Positions 13,214-23,619 of a stretch of 64,000 bases of DNA are shown here, piece by piece. A model generated the notes under the pieces. It was not told where the DNA came from. It did not search any database and was given only the letters and a program-made list of their open reading frames with translations. The position numbers and the translations under genes are program-made. The stretch spans positions 399,698,541 through 399,762,540 of the forward strand of contig CM054057.1 in the NCBI GenBank assembly GCA_028641055.1, read 5' to 3'. Every line of letters begins with the position of its first letter. The first letter of the stretch is position 1. The DNA comes from Alopecurus myosuroides. Lineage: Eukaryota > Streptophyta > Magnoliopsida > Poales > Poaceae.

Positions 13214-13989
13214 GTGAGAAACCCCATCCCTCTGAACCGTTAGATCCCGATCCAAGCGTTGAGGATAGATCACTTAGGCGAAGGGGTATGCCACTGTTGG
13301 ATCTGGATCTGACGGCCCAGATACAGTGACTTATCCACGTCACCCTAGTCCAGTCAGCGCTGCGTCAGCATCCCAGTCAGCAGAGACAACCAATGAGAGC
13401 ACGCCATGTGGCCAACCTTATCCACATAGTTTTTGTTTATTTTTCTGAATAAAATTTAATTGGCAGATTTGCAGAATAGTCCCTGTAACTTGCAACCATC
13501 ATAACTTTTCAACCACTTAGCCAAATTTAGCAATCTTGGACTTTTTGAAAAGCCTTGACATCTAGAAACTTTTGGCACTTGCCAAATTCAAATTTGACAA
13601 ACTTAAAATTGTTCAATTTCAAATATGCTTGTTTGATGAAATTTGGCATAATTCAAATTCTACAAATCCAAAAATTACAAACAAAATATATTTGGAAACC
13701 TTAGAATGTGTACTTTCATATCCACTGTCCCAAAATAATTGTTGATCAAATTAAAATTGATTTTAGAATTAAGTTGTCTATTTGAGTATTTTGACATAGA
13801 ATTATTTCTATAAATAATTAGAAAATGTTTTCTTAGGCAAAGTTGATTCTTTTGGTAGCCTTTAACCAGAGACATCATTTCCCAACAATTTTGGACACCA
13901 TTGGACCATGACCATGTATTTTAGCCAAAAATCCATCATAGTAGTCCATCTACTTATTATGTCTTAGATTTTCACTAGTACAGATCCCT

Positions 13990-14240
13990 TCATCAGTGGC
14001 GCACCAAAAAAGAGATTCTGTGGCGCACCCCGGGGCCACAGGGGTGCGCCACAGAACACACGCCACAAAAATATTTTCCGTGGCGCACCAATCCCGTGCG
14101 CCATAGAAATAGTAGATTCTGTGGCGCACCAATCCCGTGCGCCACAGAAATAGTCGATTCTGTGGCGCATCCCCTCCTGGTGCGCCACAGAAACAGGTGC
14201 GCCACAGAATCTTCCAATGGTGCGCCACAGAAACATCTGC
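13990..14240. repeat. Left subterminal palindrome array of the CACTA element
   Basis: About six copies of a unit built on TTCTGTGGCGCAC and its inverse GTGCGCCACAGAA, separated by short spacers, so that most units can form hairpins of 12-15 pairs. En/Spm-type elements bind their transposase or accessory protein at subterminal repeats; that function is inferred here from position and repetition. The following 14241-14537 is AT-rich and holds nothing I recognise except a short repeated phrase (ATAGTGATACATAGT). Confidence 0.85.
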
Positions 14241-14537
14241 ACAATTTCGAAATTTAAATTGTTTCTGGTATAAATACCAGGTATATTACAGATGTTATAC
14301 AGTTTGAATACAGGCAGTGATATTTGACAAATATATAAACATAGAAGTGATATTTGACAAAGATATAAGTCACACATTACTCGATAATAACATAATATAC
14401 AATAGTGATACATAGTGCAAAAGAATCAAGTTTTGTTCATTGAACATCATCGAACATAGTGATACATAGTCAAACATCATCGAACATGCCACCACATAGT
14501 TCATCGAACATGTCACCACATAGTTACTCAATAAGGC

Positions 14538-14780
14538 CTAAGCTAAGATGAAATAGACTACAAGCACGGCGACGATGATGAGCAAGAACGGTAGCTTGAT
14601 GGAGGTCTTCATCTTGTTCTTCTGTTTTGACTGGTGGTCCCTCCACTTCGCAACCGCCTCGTGTCTAGTCTCGTATCCTTTATAGCAGTTGCCGCTGAAC
14701 TTGTCCACCTGTGCTTTACAGTCCTTCCACTCGTCATAGACTCCAGGAACCCGACCCTCGAACACCACGTAGTACGTCAT
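14538..14780 (-). CDS. RNase H1 N-terminal (viroplasmin-like) domain protein with C-terminal membrane segment
   Basis: Starting at ATG 14780 the product has 80 residues. Residues 3-47 (YYVVFEGRVPGVYDEW, then FSGNCYKGYETRHEA) match the small RNA/DNA-hybrid-binding module at the N-terminus of eukaryotic RNase H1, also found in caulimovirus viroplasmin. A basic linker (QSKQKNKMKTS) leads to a hydrophobic helix of about 20 residues at the C-terminus (LPFLLIIVAVLVVYFILA), so it may be tail-anchored. An in-frame ATG six codons upstream exists, but MTYYVV matches the usual domain start. The catalytic RNase H domain is absent. I recall similar small ORFs in other grass CACTA elements. The frame is intact, unlike its neighbours. 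It may be a separate gene or a 3' exon of the second gene. Confidence 0.7.
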   Translation of the reverse strand: MTYYVVFEGRVPGVYDEWKDCKAQVDKFSGNCYKGYETRHEAVAKWRDHQSKQKNKMKTSIKLPFLLIIVAVLVVYFILA

Positions 14781-14899
14781 CTTTATAGATAGACACAAAG
14801 CATATTAGTAAGTATATTGCAAAAAACAACTAAGGCATATATGTTCACCAAAAACAACTAAGGAAACAAAAATAAGCATCAAAGATATACAACATAAAA

Positions 14900-15051
14900 C
14901 TAGGCCTAAGTTTAGAGCTAACTAATAGTAGCTAGCTAGGCCTAATTAAGTTTAGAGCTAACTAATAGTAGCTAGCTAGGCCTAAGTTTAGAGCAAACTA
15001 ATAGTAGCTAGCTAGGCCTAAGTTTAGAGCTAAACTAATATAGTAGCTAGG
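14900..15051. repeat. Short tandem repeat, unit about 43 bp
   Basis: The phrase CTAGGCCTAAGTTTAGAGC followed by TAACTAATAGTAGCTAG recurs about 3.5 times with periods of 43-47 bases. It lies between the small RNase H1 N-domain gene and the end of the second CACTA gene. It is probably neutral expansion in non-coding sequence; CTAGCTAG and TAGGCCTA palindromes occur in each unit. Confidence 0.7.
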
Positions 15052-15188
15052 CATATATAAGTAAAGCAAATTTTGTTAAACAAACTAATAGTAGCTAGCT
15101 ACGCACACCTCGATCAACGATACCTCTTCTGGAGAGGCGCCGGAAACGGCTTATATAGCTCCTTCATCATCCACGACCTACGATCAGC

Positions 15189-18100
15189 TTACCGCTCTAG
15201 GCGTTCCTGGATATCCCTCTGGCATAACCCTATGGGCTGGTTCAAGGACCCTCCCCTTTTGTTGACATCTTCAATGATTATCTCTGACAACTTGACTTTG
15301 ATACGATGAAAATCTTGCATAAGATCTTCCTGTGAGATTTCCCCCGCCATTTTGTTGGACCAGTCTCGGAGTTTAGAAGGATGATTCATATTATTCGCAT
15401 CGCGGACAATCCCTTTGAGGTGATGGAGGGCATAGAAGGCCTCCTTTGTGCTCCAAGCCGGCTGCTTGATGCAGGGGAACTCGGTCACGTGCTTGAACCC
15501 GTATTTGCCAGTAGCCGGCCTGATACATTCTTGTTTCTTTTCGAATGTGCCTCCATTTTGGGCGTAGCCGTTGAGAGCCTCATCGAGAACACTCCTTATT
15601 CTGGTGTAGTCTTTCTTCTTCGTCTTATTCGACGAGTCGAAGTACTCAGCTAGTGACCACTTTGGGCAAAGCAAGATGAGTGTGCAGTATGTGTCCCTGC
15701 TCAACACATGCAATCGAATCCAGGATAAGCAATGGATGAAATCTAGAAAAAAAAAACATTAGCTACGACGTTCGCGAGACTTACTCGGGAAAGACAGGAA
15801 AAAGAATGTCCCTCTTGTTCTCACCGTTTCTCAACATGAAGATCTCGAGGTAATTCACTGCCTTGGTCCGTGAACTTGATCCTTCCTCCAGCTGGCTATC
15901 ACGCATGTACTAGGGATCCGCTACCATAACGTACGGGGGTAACTCTCGCTGGATCTGCAGATGAGCATTGAGCGCGTATAGGCGGACCAAGTTATAGTCC
16001 AGCCGTCTCGAGTGAAACAGATTGAAGATATCCTCGTACGCTATGAAGAACAGTCCCGCGGGGTCTTCATGGACGAAGTCCGGGCCCTCTGGCACCTTGA
16101 CCACGAACGTCGGGTAATTTGGAGACTCTTCTTTAAGAAGGAGGCCCTCTAGCATCACGATAATGTTTTGCAATGTGAGCATTGGTCCAGTTGCCCCTTG
16201 TATCTCGTCCGGACCCAGTATCGGTTTCCCAGCTTCATGCAAGCGGGTCAAGGCATCCTTACGGGGTCGTACCACGGCATCGGCCAAGATCTTAGTATGC
16301 TGGACCTTTTTAGCAGGTCTCTTCCTAATCTTCTTGCTGGGGGTGGCCTGATCTGCTGCGGGAGCTGGGGGGGAGCTGGGGGTGCGGGTGCTCGGGACGA
16401 CCCTACGATTGTCTTATGCAGTGTGCCAGGGCTGAATACTGTACCCTCCGGGTAGGTCAGGCGCTGCGTGACTTCAGTACGCCTAGGTTGATCGTCGTGA
16501 CTGCGGAAGGCTTCATCGTCACGATCCATATCAGGCATGTACCTATCTTGGCTGTAGCCCGTGTTGAGGTAGGCATTGATGTCGACATTGTCATCGTAAT
16601 GATAGTCATCGACACCGGCTCCAGCAAACGGGTTGTCCACGTCCTTTGGTGGTGACGGCGGCTGTGATGCCGGCGGTTGAGGCACAACTGCATTTGATGA
16701 TCTTTTGGCCGGTCGTTGCGGCATATTTCCCAACAACACTTTGTGCCTTGTGGTGGTGGCAACAACCGCCGGTTCCTTCTGGGTGGTGGTGGCGATGACT
16801 ACCGTTTCCTTCTGAGGGGCGGCGGCCTTGGGTGCTGTCTGGAGGGCTCTTTGCTTCGTGGGCCGGACGATCTTATTGAGCGGGGCCATAGGGGATGTGG
16901 CGCCGATGTTGCGCTTGATCACAAGACCCCCCCCCCCAAGACGAATCTGGCTCTTCGGCCATTTCATCACCCAAGTCGTGCAGTCTCCAAGTACCAAGGT
17001 GTCCTCCTTGTTGCAGCCTGGAGGTTGAAAGGGGGGGAGGACGTCACGATACTCCGGCACTACATTGGCCAACTTCACCTTCATCACGTTCTCGTCCATT
17101 TGAGAGTGGTGCATAGTGCGTTCCCCCGGTTGTATAATAGTGCCGGTAGCAACATCCACCAACTCTCCGCCGGGCACCACGCGATGCAGGAGTACGCAAG
17201 GTTCGTCCTGTTGGGCAACATACCAGGCATCATGAGATGACAGTCATCTTGAGAAGGCGTAGTTAGATCACGACTAACTAATTAGTTACCTTGGTGATGG
17301 CGTCGAGCTCAGCGGGTGTCGAGACAAGGGCGACGGTGCCGGCGGCCGGCCCATCATTCTTCGGCATTGCTGCGGAAGGGGGCGCCGATGTGACCAGAAG
17401 GAGCGGCGCCGACGTCTGGGGGGTCAGCTGTTACGGCGGCACTTGCTGGTTCATGCTTGAGTTGCTGCCGACGAAGGTGGGCAGATGGATCGGTCCAATT
17501 TGACCCCCCGCATTCCAAGAAGCTATCCCCTCCATCAACCCAGCGGGGATGACTTCCTTGAGCCTCTGATCCATTAATTTATTGAGCGTGTCGGGGTCCA
17601 CCTCTCTGCTCTCAAGTTTCTTCTCTAGAGCCGCCATCTTCTTCTTCAGCCCCGCTACCTCCTCATCATCCTTAGTCGATGTCGTCTTCCTCTTCTTTCT
17701 CGACGACTTGGCATCTGATGCGTAGTACTCGGCTACCTTCATGTTTAGCCCAAAGCCGGAGATACGGCCAGCTGACGTCGGCGGGGCATCCAACGGCCTT
17801 TTCTTGTATGCGTTCGTCGCCATGTTGAAAGGCGTGTCCCACCGACCCGTCGACCCTTCGGACGAGTGGTCAGATTTACGCAACTCCCTCTCCTTCGGAC
17901 AAAAGGAAATTAAGGTGAGCCCATTATCTAATTATTAGATCAATGCAATATACATGTACTTGAGATATATGTGTCCTTACCAAATGTTTCTCGAATTCCT
18001 TCACGTCCTGGTCTTTCGTCACGAATTCCCCCGTCTTCCAGTCTAAGAAGTACCGGGACCGGACAAAGTTCCTAACTTGTATATCCGTGATTTTGTGCCA

Positions 18101-18910
18101 GGGGTTATCTTTTCCGAGACGTTCCATCTCGCGGTCCTCCTTCTCCCAAACAGCCTGTTTTCCTCGGTAACCACCGCTTCCGCAATGTTGGTGCCCTATG
18201 TTTTGTTCCCGCATATCCTCCCCCCATTTTGTCCATTTTTTACACTCCTCGGTGTTCATGTACGCCTTTAGTATGTTGAAATCTTCTTTCTCGAGCGTCG
18301 GGTCTGTGCGACGGATCTCCTCCCAGCTTTTACCTTTCGCGATCTTCTTCTTCACCCGGGATTTCCAGCTGCTCAATGCGGTGCTCATCTTCGTGATGGC
18401 TAGAGAGTCCACCCTTTTGTTGAACGGCTCCGGGAACGTGTATCGCTGGTGAAGCTTCTTCAGGAGGATTTCGACCAAAGCCTTGTTTTCGCTGCTTCTA
18501 AGGTCCGTCGTGTTGATCGACATGCTTTCCCGCACGATGCACCCTAGCTGCATGCCGTACCCTGAGGAAACCGCTTCAGGCGCCAATGGTAGGCCACTCG
18601 GCGAGACCTCGGTGATTGTATCAGTGACGTTCACGAGCACTTGCGGCCTACGATCCTTCCTTGGGGCCCGAGGCTTCTTATCCTTCTTATCGGTCGTCGG
18701 GGCGGCGACGCCGCTACCACCAGCCGCCGTGCGGTCAGTGCCGCCACCATCGGTGCTGTCATCCTGGTCCTCTTCCTCCAAGTACCCCCAATCAATATCA
18801 CCGCCGTCCTCCCGGTCCTCTTCCTCAATTCTGGTTGCAGCGTGGGCATCCCAGCCCTCTTCCTCGGCACCAGCTTCGGGCACGGACCCGTGCTTGGAAG
18901 AGCCAGACAT
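15189..18910 (-). pseudogene. Second CACTA gene: Transposase_24-like region plus Ulp1-like tail, degenerate
   Basis: ATG 18910 follows a 3' splice site (TGTTATTACAG|AAACATG). Exon one (to about 17982) has an acidic start, then a region like the plant Transposase_24 family (W-K-S-R near residue 187, H-x-GSGGYRGKQ, FVRSRYFLDWKTGEF). A GTAAGG intron leads to a coiled-coil-like Lys/Glu stretch (AALEKKLESRE). TAA interrupts the frame near 17431; a GTAACT donor lies near 17292. The next part is proline-rich, with a one-base slip in a G run near 16370. The last part resembles the C48/Ulp1-like C-terminal module of plant transposons (DYNLVRLYALNAHL), with TAG at about 15910 and a small intron (about 15785-15743). 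A catalytic cysteine is not evident after FPCIKQP. The function, possibly SUMO-protease-like or DNA binding, is inferred from family resemblance only. Confidence 0.6.
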
Positions 18911-20455
18911 GTTTCTGTAATAACATTCAAATTTGAGTTTTTGAGTTGGATTTCAAATTATTCAATATAAACTATTTCGTTATCATTCATGTATGAGGTA
19001 TGATTCCTAATCCCTATGAGGTATGATCGCTATTTTAACTTCTATTATTTCTGCCCAACCACAATTTACTTCCTGTTTGCGGTATTTGAAAATACCATGC
19101 TCCCTAAGACAATGAAATGTTGTCCAGTCTAGGAACATATGCCATCAAGAAAAACATGAGAGTTTCATTTTTTAAATGAAATAACAGGAGATATTCAGTC
19201 TAGTTTTCATGCTCTTTGAGTGATATTTATGCTCTTAGAAATTAAGAGTTGCATTTCTAGTGTTGAAATGGTTTGTTTGATTCTATAAGCTCATAGTTTG
19301 AGCTTTGCAGTTTCTATTGTTATACCCTTCTGTCATGTAGCTGTATATTCTGGTACTTAATTAGCACCTTTTTGTGGCAAGTAATTTGCCTTTTAGTTTC
19401 TTTTTCTGGAAGGGGCAGCTACCCTGGCCTCTGCATCAAATAGATGCACACAGCCATATTTATTTTAAAAAAAAATCAAGAAGGGGCAAGTAATTTGGTT
19501 TCTAAACTTTGGTCTGTTTGGAGTATGGTTTTTTTTTAATGGAAGCTTTTTATTGATTCCAAATAATGTACCTAACTGATACAACCAAATTAGAGTTTGT
19601 TTGGAAAATGAACTTGGTACTTTTGTCGTATCTCTGGAGTAATTTGTGAAATTTTTGGCAAGTAATATTATTTTTCGGGAAGGGGCAACTACCCCATCAC
19701 GTGGTCCCTGTTTTCTTATCACATGTCCAAAATAAAGTCCCAACTCCAACAAAGCACGTCTCACATTATTAAACTCAAATTAGTTAGAGAGGCAACTACT
19801 CATTCTCTAGCTTCAGTAACCCCAAACAACAAAGAAGAAGAAACCGCATTCTAGTTGCGACTGGGCTAAGTATTGAGGACAAACTTCCAAGGAATACACA
19901 TTCAGAACACCAAACTATTAAGTCTGATCCATGGATGACCAAAGCACAAAGAGATTTAAAGCACACAAAAATGTAGACTTGAATCCAATTAGCTGGCGCT
20001 TTAGCAACAGATTTACGATACAATCTAAATTATGCAAAGCACAGGCATAAATAGCACGATGGCCAGATTACATATGTATACAAGCAATTCTGAACTGCGA
20101 GATAAGATCGCATTAAGAAGATTAACTGATAGCCACGTCTAAAATGAACACCAACTACAACAGAGCACATTCCAGCAGATCCAACAAAGCATGTTGAAAT
20201 GAATACACCCATATGGTGCTTCTACACACAGGACTGCATTCTAGTTGCTACTGGACTAACTATTGAGGCCAAACTTACAAAGGCTACACATACACAACAA
20301 CTAACTAGTATGTCCGATTCATGGACGACCAAAGCATCACAGCATCAAAAACGTAATCCAACTAATACCAATTAGTTTTGCCCTTTAGCTAAAGATTTAT
20401 GATACAATATGAATTCTGCAAAGCGCAAATCATACATAGCAAGGTGGCCAAGATT

Positions 20456-20557
20456 ATTTGCTGTTCAACCATGGGTCCGAATGCTTGCTCTAGTCTGCTT
20501 GGCTAAGTGCTAATAATTTGCTGTTCAACCATGGGTCTGAATGCTTGCTCTAGTCTG
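20456..20557. repeat. Tandem duplication with 60-bp period
   Basis: ATTTGCTGTTCAACCATGGG and the following 22 bases occur at 20456-20497 and again at 20516-20557 with one difference (GGGTCCGA versus GGGTCTGA). A recent local duplication in non-coding CACTA sequence. Confidence 0.8.
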
Positions 20558-22269
20558 TTCCACTTCCATGGCACTTCTGCTCACAGTTAGATCCCGGAAC
20601 CGCCTGATTTCATAGGCCTCCTTTGAGGTGTTGTTTGTCTTGAAATCCATGCAGAATTGGTAGAAGTTTTCTCTTAGCATAGAATTTTTTTCAAATCTAT
20701 ACTAGGTAGAAGTTTTGAAATCCATGCAGAATTGGTCATTCTGAGTGTAATAGCATGTCTATTGCATGATGTGTGATCAAACAACAGCAGACTACGGTTG
20801 GAATTGTGGTCCACTCTGAAGTATTCAAGACGTGGTGGACGGGTATATGCCGCCTACTGTCCAACTACTTGTCTGTCTAATTCAAACGCGTCAACGATGT
20901 CCAGGGTTGACGGACCCACATAACTTCTGTTTCATCCTAAGCACTGGACCTAGCAAATTATATGCAGTGGACTTCTTTGTTTTTTTCCAAGCGGTATCTA
21001 GAATAAACACGCTGCAATTCTACTACTATAAAAGCAGAGGTGCGTACATCGCACCCATCTTCGCATCCCAAACGGAAAAAAAAAACCAGCACTCTCCAAG
21101 CTGTACTATAAAACATGAAAAATGCTTATTTGGAGTGACACATTTTAGTGTCATGAATTATTTTAATTCCATCCTTATTGATTCAAAATAATAAAAGGTC
21201 CATCTTACAGCAGCCTGGCGCAAAACCAACTAATTGAATGTAAACCAACGACAAATAAACAATAGACAAACCATACAGGAAAACATTCTAGGATACTATG
21301 GGCAGAACAAATTAATGTGCCATTGATGTGGTGAATAGCTGAAGAATGTTACAGCACTGCAGCCGACAAATACACGGAAAAGCCCTGAACAAATATCAAG
21401 GATTAACAAACTGTCCGCACAGGAGGATGGGCAGAATGGGTCCTAAACATGCCAGGAGATGTCTGATGGACTAGGTGGCCAGGGCAGAGACTAAGTCGTT
21501 GGTCCCCAGCTTAACAACGACGTTAACAACTCGTCTTGAAGTTTAAACATATGGAGAAGTCTGTCTGTTTTTTTGTTTGTTCTTTTCTGAAAATATGTTC
21601 ATTTCGCTGAAACTTTAACAAGATCTACGCCTTCTCCCATGTTTTTCTCAAAAAGAATAGTGTGAGGTGTATATCACCAAAGAGTGGTGTAAGTGGCCGA
21701 AAGAGCTTTCCACTGAACCTAACTCAGTAATTTTAACAAAGATAAAAAAAAACTTTTCTTAACTCTTTCAAAAAATTGTAGAACAAGAAACTAAGCCAGT
21801 GAGGGGTGGGAGGATAGATTTGGATCTGTGCTTATCTTGGCATAAAATGAAAATTTTGCCAGTGAGGGTGTAAACTCGATAGAAATGTTTGTCTCCAATT
21901 TTTTTTCTTGACATTAAATCAATACTCCCTAAGTTTCATACCTAGTAGCAGTAACCACATCAGCTGTTTTAACTTTAAAATTTTAACTTTACTTCCTTAT
22001 TTCAATTTCAGATGTTTTCCTACCTTCAATATTTCTAGTAGATATACTAAAAATGAAATAAAAGCATGTAATTTCATACTTAGTGTATGTATCCATGAGT
22101 ATAAATGTTTTAACTTTAAAATACTGTATTTATAAACAATAAGCTAGGAGTGAAGTGCCAATTGTTAAATTTTAGTAGCAACTAGAACTCAACATCTACT
22201 GGACCAACAGTTCGACGAAAAAATTCGGCATGACCTTTGCTAAAAAAGGCCATGCCGGAGTGCCAGAAA

Positions 22270-22305
22270 TTCGCCGGAACGGAAACGAATCGACGTTCCG
22301 GCGAA
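22270..22305 (-). other. Hairpin with 12-bp perfect arms in the second-gene 5' intron
   Basis: Arms TTCGCCGGAACG (22270-22281) and CGTTCCGGCGAA (22294-22305) flank a 12-base loop. A stretch just before it (AAAAATTCGGCATGACCT at 22219-22236) is nearly identical to 27079-27096, where the related hairpin of the transposase gene follows at the same spacing. The two hairpins differ at three arm positions, all compensated in the other arm. Confidence 0.75.
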
Positions 22306-22801
22306 ACATTGGCAACTCAATGTGTGTACCTGAAACGAAATTGCTCGCCAGTGCAATGCTTGTGTCACAATTGACAAGCAACCGGCACTTTGTTGTGGGC
22401 ACGAAATACGGCAACCAAAATGTTAGCAGCATGGTAAGCTGCTAAACCTGACAAAAAGGACTTGGTAAAACCCCATCTCAGCTCTTTGCCAGCATCACAG
22501 CAGTAGCCACAAGGTACCAAACAACCTTGCTCATCTCACAGGCCGCTACAAAAGAATTGCAGAGAAGCTACAAGGAATGAACCAAAGAATTGCTCATCTC
22601 ATCTCACAGCAGTAGCCAGTTTGATCCAAGGAATGAACCAAAGAATTGCAGAGAAGCTACAAAAATCCTTGCACCCGCCGCTAAAATTTCACACGGACTA
22701 AACACTAGCTACATGCATTCCACAATCCATTTCCAATCTAGAGGGAGAGAGAGGGTCTACCACGGGCAGTGGCGATCTAGAGGGAGAGAGAGGGCAGTGT
22801 A

Positions 22802-23040
22802 CCTTATTCTGCTCCTCGAGGCGAGATGCAGTGGCGATGGCGATCGAGGTGATGAAGACGAAGACCACGGGCGCTCCTCCTCCACGGGCGCTCCTCCACA
22901 CGGGCGCTGGTTCACAGGTGCACTCTCTCCACGGCCTGTTGCTCCTCCACGGCCTGGTGCTCCTCCACGCCTGCTCCTCCTCCACGGCCGGCTGCTAGCT
23001 AGGGTTCGTCGTGCGAGAGAGAACGAGGGATTGGGGAAGT
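22802..23040 (-). promoter_or_regulatory. Probable first exon and promoter side of the second CACTA gene
   Basis: On the minus strand from about 23040 the sequence is CT-rich (CAATCCCTCGTTCTCTCTCG, then GAACCCTAGC), like a cereal 5' UTR. A frame from 22985 (MEEEQAWRSTRPWR start, repetitive because of GCTCCTCCACGG micro-repeats at 22873-22992) runs to a possible donor AATAAG|GTACAC near 22802. Whether the frame is translated is unclear. The palindrome cluster at 23107-23291 lies immediately upstream. Confidence 0.4.
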
Positions 23041-23106
23041 GATTTTTTTGCTAAGTGTTGGAGGGATTGGGGACGAGGGAGCGGGGCCACATGTCATTGG
23101 CTAGAA

Positions 23107-23291
23107 GCGAATTCTGTGGCGCATCCAGGGAGAGATGCGCCATAGAATTATGCGAATTCTGTGGCGCACCGTGCACCTTGGTGCGCCACAGAAATATGTG
23201 GGCGTGCTGTGTGGGCAGATTGGCGGGGCCACATGTCATTGACAGGAATGCGATTCTATGGCGCATCACTGTGGAGATGCGCCACAGAATT
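23107..23291. repeat. Internal copy of the CACTA subterminal palindrome type
   Basis: Three palindromic units of the AATTCTGTGGCGCA / TGCGCCACAGAATT type lie about 9 kb from the left end and 4.7 kb from the right end of the transposon, just upstream of the probable start of the second gene. Subterminal repeats are normally confined to element ends, so this may be a duplicated promoter module or the scar of another CACTA end. Confidence 0.8.
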
Positions 23292-23348
23292 GTGTGGATA
23301 GATAGAATAAAAAATGCGAACCGTTGTACTGTGACAAATGTGTGTTAC

Positions 23349-23418
23349 TAGTCCAGTGGTTTGCTATGAGCGAATGATCAACACCCAGGTTCGAATCTTG
23401 ATATTGCCCCACTTTTTT
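23349..23418 (+). other. tRNA-like A-box/B-box module with oligo-T
   Basis: TAGTCCAGTGG (23349-23359) fits the RNA polymerase III A-box consensus and GGTTCGAATCT (23388-23398) the B-box, 28 bases apart, followed by a run of seven T after CCCAC. Arms of a complete tRNA cloverleaf cannot be formed, so it is not a working tRNA gene. It may be a tRNA-derived remnant. It lies between the internal palindrome cluster and the 3' end of the transposase gene. Confidence 0.45.
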
Positions 23419-23619
23419 TAATATTTTATTTAATTATAATTAAAGAAAGAAAACAGTAAATTACAATTAAAAAAATAAAACACACATTTAATATTAGAAT
23501 ATATTTTTATATAACGTCTCTTCGCAATCTTTTATGACACACACATATGGTTGTCTCACATACACATGCGCATATGTACACAAAACAGTCTTCTTCGTCT
23601 CAGTTCCGATCTAGCTTAA

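Larger units (their letters stand above)
18911..22801. other. Long non-coding stretch inside the CACTA element, probably a 5'-UTR intron of the second gene
   Basis: This 3.9 kb has no convincing coding region. It begins (on the minus strand) after a GTACAC donor near 22800 and ends with a perfect acceptor at 18914, just before the ATG of the second gene, so it may be one long 5'-UTR intron. It contains the hairpin at 22270-22305 and a tandem duplication at 20456-20557. No nested element with clear ends was found, although its length suggests one could be hidden. Confidence 0.45.

Noticed and set aside
13990..14240. Regularly repeated palindromes resembling a CRISPR array
   Set aside because: Units are imperfect, spacers very short and similar, and they lie just inside CACTA termini with the same units at the other end; they are subterminal repeats.
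14538..14780. Caulimovirus insertion suggested by the viroplasmin-like domain
   Set aside because: No movement, coat or caulimovirus polymerase sequence nearby; the domain is shared with eukaryotic RNase H1 and lies inside a CACTA element.
21918..22140. Possible Stowaway-type MITE beginning TACTCCCTAAGTTTCAT
   Set aside because: No matching inverted end or TA duplication was found downstream.
23349..23418. A functional tRNA gene
   Set aside because: A and B boxes are good, but acceptor and anticodon stems do not pair.
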